Positions 42,857 through 52,502 of a stretch of 56,118 bases of DNA are shown here, one piece after another (within the stretch, counting starts at the first letter, position 1; the number at the start of each line of letters is the position of its first letter). The DNA lies in contig NZ_CAJTYX010000019.1 in NCBI RefSeq assembly GCF_910583865.1, positions 1-56,118 of the forward strand, given 5' to 3'. A program made the translations under genes and the position numbers. Source of the stretch: an uncultured Muribaculum sp. (GTDB lineage Bacteria; Bacteroidota; Bacteroidia; Bacteroidales; Muribaculaceae). The notes under the pieces are model-generated. The model was not told the origin of the DNA and searched no databases. It was given only the letters and a program-made list of their open reading frames with translations.

Positions 42857-45800
42857 TTATCGTACTACCTTCGAGGAGCGGCGTGTGCCGTCGGGGAGGA
42901 TTTCTACGCGGATAAGTATGCCGCGTGAGTCGGGATCCGTTTCCACGCCCTGGAGGTTGTAGTAGACTACCGATGCCTGTTCGCTGTCGCCTACAATGCC
43001 GTCGATGCCTGTAGTGTTATCGGTAACGGATTTCGAAGGAGTGCCCAGGCCTCCGAAGGCGTTGGCGGTGCGTATGGTGTAGGTGTCGGCGGCAGAATCG
43101 CGTCCCTGTGTGAGCGCCAGCTCTGCTTTAGTGGTGTTGGCAAGATATTCGCCGTTCTTGAATACGGCATAGTACGATGCCCCTTCTACGGGAGTCCATG
43201 TCAGTACATGGTCGGCGAATGTCGGGTCGGCCGGTGCGTCACACTGTACGGTGGCCGATGCGGGATCCCAGGAGTCGGTGCCGCAGAGTACGTTGCGCAC
43301 GGTGAGGTGTGCGGCCTGCTCAGCTGTGAGGACGGGGGTGTAGGTGTTGGTCGAGGTGGGCGAGTTGGTGCGCACGCTAAGGTCTATGGTGTTGCCATCC
43401 TTGTCCACGGAATTGTACTCGAAGAAGTGGGTGGGGAGCGTGCTCATCTTGCCCCATGCGCCGTCGTTGGGAAGGATCTCCATGATGGTATTGAGGAAGA
43501 ATGCGCGAGGCTCGTTCTGCCATGGGCGTCCAAGGTCGTATGGGCCGACACCGGTGATGGTGTTGCTCTCGAACACGTAGCCGTACTTGTCGGCTGCGGA
43601 TGTGGATGGAGCGGTGATATAGCCGCCGGCGATTTCATGGATGATATTGCACCGGTCGAAGTAGTGGTTGCCTCCGCCGCAGATGTAATCGACCGAACCG
43701 TGGATGTCGCAGCGGTCGAGATAGCTCTGGTTGCCGGTGACGTAGGTATCCTGTATTGACTGGAGCGCTACGTTGGCGAGGATGTCCTTGGTGCCTCCGT
43801 AGAATGCGGCTCCCACTCCCTGACGTTTGTCTGAGCCGAAGTCAAGGTCGTTGCGGATTATGAGGTCCTGGAAATAGGTGCCGCTGGCCTTGCGGGTGGA
43901 GATGACGGGGTTGGAGATGCCGGTGCGGTTGCCGTGGAGGATGACTCCGTCGCGGCTCTCGCCGATCACCGACACGTTGTGGCATGTGAAAGTCTGCTCC
44001 TCGGAACCGAAATCGTAATCGCCGTTGCGCACGAAGATCACGGCACGCTTGGCGTCGGCTGAGGTGTTGGAGGCGTTGACCTGCGCGAGGGCGGCCTTCC
44101 ACTCCGTGACGTTGCCTACCACGATAGGCTCGATCGCCTCGACTGCCTTGGGTGCTCCCACCTCGATGTCGAGGGTGAGGGGATTGTCATTGACGTTGCC
44201 GAAAGTGTCCTCGGCTTTTCCTGCGGCTATCGTGAGCGGTGAGGTGGTGTTGTAGGGGAGATCCCATACCTTGAAGCGCACTACGGCTCCGGCCACTTCG
44301 CCTTCGACGGTTTGCCCGCCTATGTTGGCGGTGGCGCTCTTCATCTCGCGGTCGAAAGTGAATGTCGCTACGGTGTGGTTGACGTCCGCTGTGGGTGTCG
44401 CCGAAGTGGCGGTGACTGCCGGAGGCGTGGTGAGGGCTTCCTTGCAGGTCAGAATCTCGAACCATGCCACGGGCTGGCTGCCGGGTGTGAAGAGGAACTT
44501 CACGGGAGTGCCGGCCTTGTGCCCCTCGAAGTTGACGAAGATGTTTTTCTCGGCACCGTCGCCGTTCTTGAAGTAGGATGCGGTGGGGAGGTATACGGTG
44601 GCATCTTCAGAGGTGACGTAGCCGATTGTCCCGGGATTGTAGTTGTCTTTAAGATTGGTGAACTTGATCTGCTTGACGATTACGTTGGAGGGAACGGTCA
44701 GGGTGATTTCGGTGTTGTTCTTGAACTTGAACTGTGTGCCGCCCCATCCGTCGTTGGCGGGGTTGAGCGAGTAGAGTCCGTTGCTCCATGATCCGTCGGG
44801 CTGGTTGAGCGCGCCGTCGTAGACCAGTTTTACCATCTCATCCTCGGGGGCTGCCTCGTAGATGTGGAATCCGGAGATATTGAGGGTGTATGTCTTGCTC
44901 TTTGATCCGGCCTCCCCCTTGAATGTGAATGTTCCGGTGGCTCCGTCGATGGTGCCGGCGGCGGTTGTCTTGCTGTTGTCGGCGAATGTGGCCACGATCA
45001 CCGGCGACGCGGTGAAGATCCAGTCGGCGAGTGTGGCTGTGGCGTTGTCCCCCTTGACATTCAGCGCCTCTACGAGTGCTGCCGGAGCTTCTACGTCGTC
45101 GATGGTGAGGCTGTTGATGAGGATATCGCCTATGCGGTAGAGGCGCAGTGTGTATGTGTCACGGAACACGAGCACGCCTTCCTGTGCCGATACGTTGAAG
45201 GTGACGATGGTCTGTGTGCTCCCCTCGGGTGTGGGGAGGGTGTATGTGCCGTCGCCGTTGTCGGTCACTGTCACGGCGTTGCCCTCTCCGTCGACGGCGG
45301 TCGACTTGATGACGGCATTGGCGTTGGCGCTGACCTTGAGCGTGGTGGTGGCGGCGAAGTCAAGTGGGAGGTTGCAGTTCCAGTCGAAGCCCTCACCCTT
45401 GGTGACGTCCTGGCCCTCGATGGCGATGCCACGGAATGTGGCGCATCGGTCGGCTATCTTTGCCAGCGTCATGTCCTGGTAGTTGGCGATGAATCCGCCG
45501 TGGGGAGCGTTGAACACCACCTTGAAGGTCTTTTTGCCTTTGGTAAGCTCACCTTCGAGGTTGATGGTCTGGGGCGTGTAGTTGGCCGATTCGGCGGGGA
45601 TGGTCCATACGGTCTCTGCCTATACGGTTTTCGTTGCCTTGTCGGTGACGGTGGCGGTGATTGTGCCGTCGCCATACTTTGACAGGGGTATGGTCATGGC
45701 GTAGACGCCTGCTTCATCGACGGTTATCTCGTTGGAAGTGCCGCATCCGTCCTTCACGTATCCGATGTTCTGCCCCTCGTTGCGTGCGCCGCCTATGAGT

Positions 45801-46348
45801 GTGGAGCGGGCGATAGAGACTGTGCCCGGGATATGCTCGGTGTTGTCGGACGATGCATCGTAGAGTGCGAGCTTGCCCCAGTTGCCTGCATAGTTGCTCC
45901 CTTCAAGGTCCCTGGCTGCGAGTGTCAGTGTGTAGGAACCCGCCGGTATTGCCGGGATGTCGAAGTTGGATGTGGTGGATGGTGTCCAGCTGCCGGTGTT
46001 CTCGATCTTGTGCACGTCGGCGAACACCCGGTTGCCTGCGGCGTCGGAGATGGTCACGTCCATGTAGGCTGTGCCCTTGTGGCCCGTAGCGATGGTCATC
46101 TGGTAGGCGCCTTCGGCGCTGCTGACGAGGTTGAAGGTGACTGTGGTGCCTGCACCGGTAGATCCGATGTTGCCGCCGTTGTTCTCGACCTTTCCGGAAG
46201 TTCCGTTGAAATCGCCGTTGTTCCAGTCGATGAATTCACCCGCAGGGGTGGGAATCGACACGGGATCGCCCGCGGCTGCCGAGACTGTCATAGGCATGAG
46301 GGTCATGACGGCGGCGAGCGTCAGTGATGAGTGTAAGTTTTTAAACAT
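42857..46348 (-). pseudogene. Pectin methylesterase (CE8) gene with an in-frame amber stop
   Basis: One frame of 1163 codons runs from ATG 46348 to 42857 and is broken only by TAG at 45622-45620 (codon 243; context KATKTV-stop-AETVWTIP). Before it are a signal peptide and a carbohydrate-binding-like beta domain (about 25-160). After it come more beta domains and a CE8 domain (about 750-980). The CE8 hallmarks are intact: QDTYV, HGSVDYICGGG with the catalytic Asp, and DLGRPW. The end (VVYYNLQGVET...) is a variant of the local tail. The enzyme would remove methyl esters from pectin ahead of the PL1 lyases. Restart at ATG 45520 would make an 887-residue protein without a signal. The gene is a pseudogene, a suppressed amber or a sequencing error. 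Confidence 0.85.
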
Positions 46349-46450
46349 GAATGATGGTTGGATTTTAAGGTTATGGAGGTGTCCGTGACGGGCGCTCCTC
46401 CTAACTGGATATTGGATAATTGAAAAGTATGCGGATATTTTCGGATGGCG

Positions 46451-46458
46451 CAAAACTA
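46451..46458 (-). promoter_or_regulatory. -7 element of the CE8 gene
   Basis: TAGTTTTG on the minus strand, with the start near 46444 and a leader of about 96 nt. No -33 element is seen. Confidence 0.4.
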
Positions 46459-46605
46459 AGGTTAAAGATCGAGGTTTGAAACAGGATATGGGTGCGCGCA
46501 GGCCGAAAAGTCAAAAAATCCACTTTTTTCGTCAAATCGCAAACTGTAGGGCTATAGAGGTGGGTTTTACGATAATAAGTGCGCGGGAATGCCGGAGGTA
46601 GCGCC

Positions 46606-46613
46606 TATCTTCG
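46606..46613 (+). promoter_or_regulatory. Possible -7 element of the GH3 gene
   Basis: TATCTTCG differs from TAnnTTTG by one base. The start would be near 46620, about 24 bp before the ATG. The rest of the divergent gap 46349-46643 shows nothing firm. Confidence 0.35.
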
Positions 46614-46643
46614 CAAAAGAAAAAACATAATATCCGTAACCTT

Positions 46644-49214
46644 ATGAAATTACCACGAATCATAGCGATTATTGCAGTCTGTGCGGCTGCCGGAGCGATC
46701 GCCTGCCACGCACAGCGTGCCGATTATCTCGATCCGGCGCTCACTCCCGAGGAGCGTGCCTCCGACCTGTGCCGCCGGCTCACTCTTGAAGAAAAGTCAC
46801 AGCTCATGCGCAACGGCTCTCCTGCGATAGAGCGTCTGGGCATACCGGCGTTCGACTGGTGGAGCGAGGCGCTCCACGGGGTTGGTCGCAACGGCCTTGC
46901 CACGGTGTTCCCTTCGTGCATAGGCATGGCGGCCTCGTTCGACGATGACATGATAGAGCGTGTGTTCAGCGCCGTGAGCGACGAGGCCCGCGCCAAAAAC
47001 ACCGACGCTCGGCGCAACGGGCATGTGGGTAAATACCGCTGCCTGAGCTTTTGGACACCGACGGTCAACGTGTTCCGCGATCCCCGATGGGGACGTGGTC
47101 AGGAGAGCTACGGGGAGGATCCATATATGAACGGCAGAATGGGCATCCGCGTGGTGCACGGGCTACAGGGCGACACTACACATAAATATATGAAACTGCT
47201 GGCATGCGCCAAGCATTTTGCCGTGCACAGCGGCCCGGAAAAGACGCGCCACAGCATGAACGTCGAGGCGCTTCCCGCACGCGAGCTTTGGGAGACCTAT
47301 CTCCCGGCTTTCAAGGCCCTCGTGAAAGATGCAGGAGTGCGCGAGGTCATGTGCGCCTACCAGCGATTCGAGGGTGAGGCATGCTGCGGGAGTAACCGTC
47401 TCCTACAGCAGATACTCCGCGACGATTGGGGGTTCGACGGCATGGTGGTGAGCGACTGCGGTGCCATAAACGACTTCTATCTGCCAAAGCGCCACGGTGT
47501 GGCCGAGGATGCCGCCGGGGCTACGGCCTTGGGTGTGCTCAGCGGCACTGACGTGGAGTGCGGCAGCGTCTACAAGCATCTGCCCGACGCAGTGAGGAAG
47601 GGGTATGTCAGCGAGGATGCGGTCGACGTGTGTGTGCGCAGGCTTCTTGCCGAGAGGTTCCGTCTTGGCGACTTCGACCCGGATTCGCTGGTGGAATGGA
47701 CGCGCATACCGATGAGCGTGGTCGACTGCCCGGAGCATCGTGCACTTGCGCTACAGGCCGCACGCGAGCAGATGGTGCTGTTGAAGAATGACGGTATCTT
47801 GCCGCTCAAACCTGGTAAGCGCGTGATGATTATGGGCCCGAATGCAGCCGACTCGACCATGCAGTGGGGCATATACTACGGGCAGCCGGGGCGCACCGTG
47901 ACCATCCTGCAAGGTATGCGCGACAGGCTCGGCGCTGACGTGCCCTACATGCAGGCATGCGGCATCACGTCGCCGACCGAACGTGTGAGCATCTTCGACC
48001 GCTTCACCGCCTCCGACGGCACTCCCGGCATGGAGGGCGTCTATTGGAACAACACGACCATGGAGGGGGATGCAGCCGCCACGTTGATGTACACCTCGCC
48101 GGTCAACCTCGATAACGGAGGCAACACGGCGTTTGCGCCGGGTGTCGATCTCGAGAATTTCACACTGCGCCTGCGCGGCTCGTTTGTGGCCGATGCGGAC
48201 GAGGAACTTGATATGATATACAACAACGACGACGGTCTGCGCATCATAGTCAACGGCGATACCGTGCACGAGCGGTGGAAGGCCGAACCGCTCAACCACC
48301 GTAGCCGCAAGCTTGTGGTGGAGAAGGGTAAGCGCTACGACATCGGCGTGGACTACATGCAGGTGAACGGGGCTGCCACGCTCGGCTTCGACATATGCCG
48401 CCAGAGGGAGCTGTCGGTCGATGAAGTGGTGGCCCGGGCTGCCGGTGCCGATGTGGTGGTGTTTGTCGGAGGTATCTCACCGGCCTTTGAGCGCGAGCAG
48501 GCCAAGGTGCGCGAGCCTGGATTTGACGACGGCGACCGCACGTCGATAGAGCTTCCTGCGGTGCAGCGCGAGATACTGCGTGCGCTGAAGGCCGCCGGCA
48601 AGGATGTGGTGCTTGTCAATTGTAGCGGAAGCGCGGTGGCGCTGTCGCCCGAGATGCAGAGCTGCGACGCCATACTCCAGGCCTGGTATCCCGGGCAGGA
48701 GGGTGGCACTGCGGTGGCCGAGGTTCTATGCGGCGACTTCAACCCGTGCGGCAAGCTGCCGGTGACATTTTATTGCGACGACGCCCAGCTCCCGGCGTTC
48801 GACGAATACCGCATGGAGGGGCGCACTTACCGCTATCTGCGCGAGAAGCCGCTCTTCCCCTTCGGCCACGGGCTGAGCTATACTACCTACCGTTATGGCA
48901 AGCCCCGCTATGCCGACGGCATGGTTACCGTGGAGGTGCGCAATATCGGCAAGATGGCCGGAACCGAGGTTGTGCAGCTTTATCTGCGTCGTCCGGCTGA
49001 CGTCAAAGGGCCTAACAAGACCCTGCGCGGGTATGAACGAGTGGAACTGCAGCCCGGTGAACGCAGGACGGTGAGCATACCTATGCCCCGGGAGCTGTTC
49101 GAGTCGTGGGACGAGGAGTCGGAGCGCATGCGCGTGGTCTCCGGGCGCTATGAGGTGATGGTCGGGCCGTCGAGCCGCGACGAGGACCTGAAGAGAATCG
49201 AAGTTGAAATCTGA
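46644..49214 (+). CDS. Glycoside hydrolase family 3 with PA14 insert, probable beta-xylosidase/beta-glucosidase
   Basis: 856 residues with a signal peptide (about 1-23). The catalytic barrel (about 30-310) contains RLGIPAFDWWSEALHGVGRNG, DPRWGRGQESYGEDPY and LLACAKHFAVHSGPE. The nucleophile D271 lies in GMVVSDCGAI. The C-terminal alpha/beta sandwich is split by a PA14 domain (about 440-590, GVYWNN...YNNDDGLRIIVNG) and resumes with VVLVNCSGSAVALSP. A fibronectin-like domain ends it (about 770-850). This order and the WWSEALHG motif are typical of xylan beta-xylosidases of Bacteroidetes. With the GH43 gene 14 bp downstream it probably trims xylan or arabinoxylan side chains tied to pectin. Confidence 0.93.
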   Translation: MKLPRIIAIIAVCAAAGAIACHAQRADYLDPALTPEERASDLCRRLTLEEKSQLMRNGSPAIERLGIPAFDWWSEALHGVGRNGLATVFPSCIGMAASFDDDMIERVFSAVSDEARAKNTDARRNGHVGKYRCLSFWTPTVNVFRDPRWGRGQESYGEDPYMNGRMGIRVVHGLQGDTTHKYMKLLACAKHFAVHSGPEKTRHSMNVEALPARELWETYLPAFKALVKDAGVREVMCAYQRFEGEACCGSNRLLQQILRDDWGFDGMVVSDCGAINDFYLPKRHGVAEDAAGATALGVLSGTDVECGSVYKHLPDAVRKGYVSEDAVDVCVRRLLAERFRLGDFDPDSLVEWTRIPMSVVDCPEHRALALQAAREQMVLLKNDGILPLKPGKRVMIMGPNAADSTMQWGIYYGQPGRTVTILQGMRDRLGADVPYMQACGITSPTERVSIFDRFTASDGTPGMEGVYWNNTTMEGDAAATLMYTSPVNLDNGGNTAFAPGVDLENFTLRLRGSFVADADEELDMIYNNDDGLRIIVNGDTVHERWKAEPLNHRSRKLVVEKGKRYDIGVDYMQVNGAATLGFDICRQRELSVDEVVARAAGADVVVFVGGISPAFEREQAKVREPGFDDGDRTSIELPAVQREILRALKAAGKDVVLVNCSGSAVALSPEMQSCDAILQAWYPGQEGGTAVAEVLCGDFNPCGKLPVTFYCDDAQLPAFDEYRMEGRTYRYLREKPLFPFGHGLSYTTYRYGKPRYADGMVTVEVRNIGKMAGTEVVQLYLRRPADVKGPNKTLRGYERVELQPGERRTVSIPMPRELFESWDEESERMRVVSGRYEVMVGPSSRDEDLKRIEVEI

Positions 49215-49234
49215 CATTTTACACCTGATTGATC

Positions 49235-50935
49235 ATGAAGATAACACAGACCATATATGTGATGGCGATAGTCGGGGCGGTGGCTTCGGCATCGCTCACA
49301 GCCGGGAAGAAAGCTCCTGCATGCGCGGAGTTTACCGCTTTTACCTACACCGGCAACGACGACTATTACAACGACAATCCCCTGCACGCGGAGGATGAGT
49401 TCTACAACCCCATACTCCCCGGATGGTACTCCGACCCGAGTGTGGTGCGCAACGGAGGCGATTATTACCTCGTGGCCTCCACCTTCGGCTATTTCCCCGG
49501 AATCCCGCTCTACCACAGCCGCGACCTTGTAAACTGGCGGCTTGTGCGCAACGTGCTCGACCGTCCCGGCCAGCTACCCGGACTCAGGGGGCAGAGCATT
49601 GACCGTGGAGGCATATACGCGCCCCAGATTTCCTATAACCCGGCTGAAGGGAAATACTACGTGGTGACGACCGACGTAGGCCGCCGGGAAGGTCATTTCT
49701 ATGTCACTGCCACCGATCCTGAAGGTGACTGGAGCGACCCGGTATGGCTGCACGGCATCGACGGCATCGACCCGTCGTTCTTTTTCGATGACGACGGAGA
49801 GGCCTACATAGTATATAAGGAGGACACTGCCGGCAAACCGAAGTGGAGCAACTACCGGTGCATACGGTTCATACGGTTCGACACCGCCACCGGGCAGACC
49901 GCCGGGGAGTCGTGGCCGCTGGTAGAGGAGGGCGTAGGCCCGGATGAACGGCTCGACCGCGATGAAGGGCCACATATATATAAGGTGGACGGGAGCTACA
50001 TACTGCTGTGCGCCGAAGGCGGTACGAGCACCCAGCATTCGGCGGTGGTTTACCGTGCCGACAGCATCCGCGGCCCGTACAGGCGCTGGGGACGCAATCC
50101 CGCGCTCACGCAGCGACACCTGAAGGATAAGCGCACCAATCCCGTCACGTGTGCCGGCCATGCCGACCTCGTATCGACCCCGGAGGGCGAATGGTGGGGA
50201 GTGTTCCTCGGTTGCCGTCCCGGTCCGGGTGGTTTCCAGGCCTTGGGGAGGGAGACGTTTCTTATGCCGGTGAAGTGGAGCCGCGACGGGTTTCCATATT
50301 TCACGCAGTCGCAGGACACTGTGCCTCTGCGGCTGCGCCGCGAGGGTGTGGTGCGCGACACTGCAGCATGCTGTGCCGGCAACTTCACTTGGCGCGACGA
50401 TTTCCGTAGCGCGACGCTGCGCCCCGAGTGGATAGGTCTGCGCGGATCCACAGCCGACTATTGCACGCTCGACGGCAAGTGCATGCGCCTGCAGTGCAGC
50501 CGGGAGTTGTCTACCGGCAAAGACGTGCCGGCATATGTCGGCAGGCGCATACAGCACCACAAGTTCGAGGCGACGGCGCGTGTAAGGTTCACCCCGCGCT
50601 CCGAGGGTGAGTCGGCGGGGATGCTGATGCTGAAAAACGAGTCACGGCAGTACTATCTTGCGCTTTGCGGCGACCGTGTCGAGCTGCGCACTCTGTCGCC
50701 TCGTGAGGTCAAGGTGCTCGCTTCCATCCCCGTACCATCCACTGCCGGGAAAGGGTTGGAGATGCGCGTGGTTTCCGACGGGGTGTGCTACCATTTTTAT
50801 GTGCGTCCTGTCTCTGCAAACGTGGATTGGATTCCGGTGGCGCAGGATGTCGATGCGTCCTATCTTGCCTGCGAGCGGACGGGCGGATTCACCGGCGCGA
50901 CCATAGGCCTGTATGCCGAGAGCCGGCAGAATTGA
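49235..50935 (+). CDS. Glycoside hydrolase family 43, beta-xylosidase/alpha-arabinofuranosidase type
   Basis: 566 residues. The ATG at 49235 is chosen over a TTG six bases earlier. A signal-like N-terminus covers about 1-24. The five-bladed propeller (about 50-360) has the GH43 triad: Asp67 in GWYSDPSVV (base), the Asp in DGIDPSFFFDDDG (pKa modulator) and the Glu in RDEGPHIYKV (acid). A C-terminal beta-sandwich (about 375-560, WRDDFRSATLRPEWIGLRG; GMLMLKNESRQYYLAL) matches the GH43 C2-type domain that completes the active site of exo-xylosidases. It is co-transcribed with GH3. Whether it releases xylose or arabinose cannot be decided here. Confidence 0.92.
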   Translation: MKITQTIYVMAIVGAVASASLTAGKKAPACAEFTAFTYTGNDDYYNDNPLHAEDEFYNPILPGWYSDPSVVRNGGDYYLVASTFGYFPGIPLYHSRDLVNWRLVRNVLDRPGQLPGLRGQSIDRGGIYAPQISYNPAEGKYYVVTTDVGRREGHFYVTATDPEGDWSDPVWLHGIDGIDPSFFFDDDGEAYIVYKEDTAGKPKWSNYRCIRFIRFDTATGQTAGESWPLVEEGVGPDERLDRDEGPHIYKVDGSYILLCAEGGTSTQHSAVVYRADSIRGPYRRWGRNPALTQRHLKDKRTNPVTCAGHADLVSTPEGEWWGVFLGCRPGPGGFQALGRETFLMPVKWSRDGFPYFTQSQDTVPLRLRREGVVRDTAACCAGNFTWRDDFRSATLRPEWIGLRGSTADYCTLDGKCMRLQCSRELSTGKDVPAYVGRRIQHHKFEATARVRFTPRSEGESAGMLMLKNESRQYYLALCGDRVELRTLSPREVKVLASIPVPSTAGKGLEMRVVSDGVCYHFYVRPVSANVDWIPVAQDVDASYLACERTGGFTGATIGLYAESRQN

Positions 50936-51012
50936 TGGTTAATGAATGTTAAATGGGGGGGGTAAAATTGTTAATGAAAGTCGGTTCGTGTAGTGTTTGC
51001 TTAAAAAACATA

Positions 51013-51020
51013 TATATTTG
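51013..51020 (+). promoter_or_regulatory. -7 element of the lipoprotein-TonB receptor-DUF4249 operon
   Basis: TATATTTG followed by CAAAG. The start near 51027 leaves a leader of about 42 nt. A TTTG at 50996-50999 is too close (13 bp) for a standard -33 element. Confidence 0.5.
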
Positions 51021-51068
51021 CAAAGTTTCACACAATTATCAAATAAATCACACATTACACGTTACACA

Positions 51069-52502
51069 ATGGAAATATCCAGGAAACTTGCAATTCTGGC
51101 ATTGTCAGGATTGATTGGTGCAGGATTTACCGCATGCGGCGGTGACGATGACGACATTCAGATCAGCACAGAGGGTACACAGGGAACGGTGACACCACCC
51201 ACCACCGAACCGGGAGCGGTCGACCCGACTGTGACAGGTACGCTCGCCCCGGCCGAAGCCGGCAAGTATATCGAAAATACGGCCAAGCAGTTCGAGCAGG
51301 TCTGCAATCCGCAGGATCAGAAGGCCGCCGTGCAGTCACTGATGACAATCGCATCAGTGTTTGAGAAATATAATGGCGACTCTGACGACGAGGAGGATTA
51401 TCCTTATATGGTCTCCAATGGAGTGCGTGCCATAGCTCGCGCGGTAGAGAGCGGCGATTACGCCGGTATCTCGCGTGCCGTGCAACAGGTGACCAACAAC
51501 GCCTCTTTCAATCCATATACCTACCGAGGTGTGTACACTCCCGTGTATGATGCCGAGGAGGATGAATATGCGTGGGTAAAGACTCTTGAGAGCGAGAACG
51601 CCATAATATTCCGCTCGGAGCAGGATCGCGTGGAAGTGTCTCTGACCATGAGCGGCGATACATGGACCGGCAAGTTCACCACCAATGAGTATGATTATGA
51701 CTATGATTATGATCCTAATACCGGTGATTACAATTATACCGAGTATGACATCACCACCCATTGGACTGTGAACGTTCCGGCCAAGATGACATTCGTCATG
51801 TCGCACAACGGACAGGCTGCCGCCAGCGCCGTGGTAGAGAGCAACTACAACGAGGGTGGACACACGTTCGCCATAAAAACCTCGGTATCAGTTGCTAACA
51901 TCCAGACCAACGGCGATGTTTCGGGCACTGACAGCAAGGTTACGGAGAAGTGCAGCGCCACTGTCGGAAGCACCCGTGTGCTCTATTCTGTAGGGGAGGT
52001 CAACGGCTCCGGCCTCTGCGACCGCAACAAGATTGATCAGCTTGTAAATGCCGGCCATGTGGCAGCTTCAGCCCAGGTCGACAATATCTTCAAGGGCGCT
52101 ACCGCAAAGGTTGACATCATCGACCGCATACAGCTCAACTCCACCTGCTCGTCGCTCAAGCAGATTGTGGCCAACGGCGGTTATAACGAGGATGTAGAGG
52201 ATGAGGTGCGTGCCATGGCTACGGCTCTCAACAACAATGTCAAGACCACCCTCAAGTTCGGCAACACCGACTTCGAGCAGGGCACTATCACCTGGAAGTG
52301 CATGCCTCACAGCTACACATCCGGTTGGGGCGAAGAATGGGAATATACCTATACATGGTATCAGGCTGATCCTGTCATCACTCTTTCCGACGGTGTAGAC
52401 ATGTCTCTCGGCAGTTTCATGGAGAGCGGCTCGATGCAGAGCGTGGTCCGCACTCTCGAGAGCATACGCGACACTTACATGCGTGCCTTCGGCATGTATT
52501 GA
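51069..52502 (+). CDS. Lipoprotein of unknown function, first gene of a putative uptake trio
   Basis: 477 residues. ATG 51069 gives an SPII signal (MEISRKLAIL... GAGFTAC, Cys about 23) followed by GGDDDDI, a common surface-export pattern in Bacteroidetes. A Thr/Pro-rich linker leads to an alpha-helical part (about 55-145, AGKYIENTAKQFEQVCNP; VRAIARAVESGDYAGISRAVQQV). A beta-rich part with a low-complexity Asp/Tyr run (YDYDYDYDPNTGDYNY) follows. A helical end closes it. I do not recognise the family. Its stop overlaps the start of the TonB receptor gene by one base, so the two are translationally coupled. A partner role, like SusD for SusC, is plausible but unproven. Confidence 0.8.
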   Translation: MEISRKLAILALSGLIGAGFTACGGDDDDIQISTEGTQGTVTPPTTEPGAVDPTVTGTLAPAEAGKYIENTAKQFEQVCNPQDQKAAVQSLMTIASVFEKYNGDSDDEEDYPYMVSNGVRAIARAVESGDYAGISRAVQQVTNNASFNPYTYRGVYTPVYDAEEDEYAWVKTLESENAIIFRSEQDRVEVSLTMSGDTWTGKFTTNEYDYDYDYDPNTGDYNYTEYDITTHWTVNVPAKMTFVMSHNGQAAASAVVESNYNEGGHTFAIKTSVSVANIQTNGDVSGTDSKVTEKCSATVGSTRVLYSVGEVNGSGLCDRNKIDQLVNAGHVAASAQVDNIFKGATAKVDIIDRIQLNSTCSSLKQIVANGGYNEDVEDEVRAMATALNNNVKTTLKFGNTDFEQGTITWKCMPHSYTSGWGEEWEYTYTWYQADPVITLSDGVDMSLGSFMESGSMQSVVRTLESIRDTYMRAFGMY

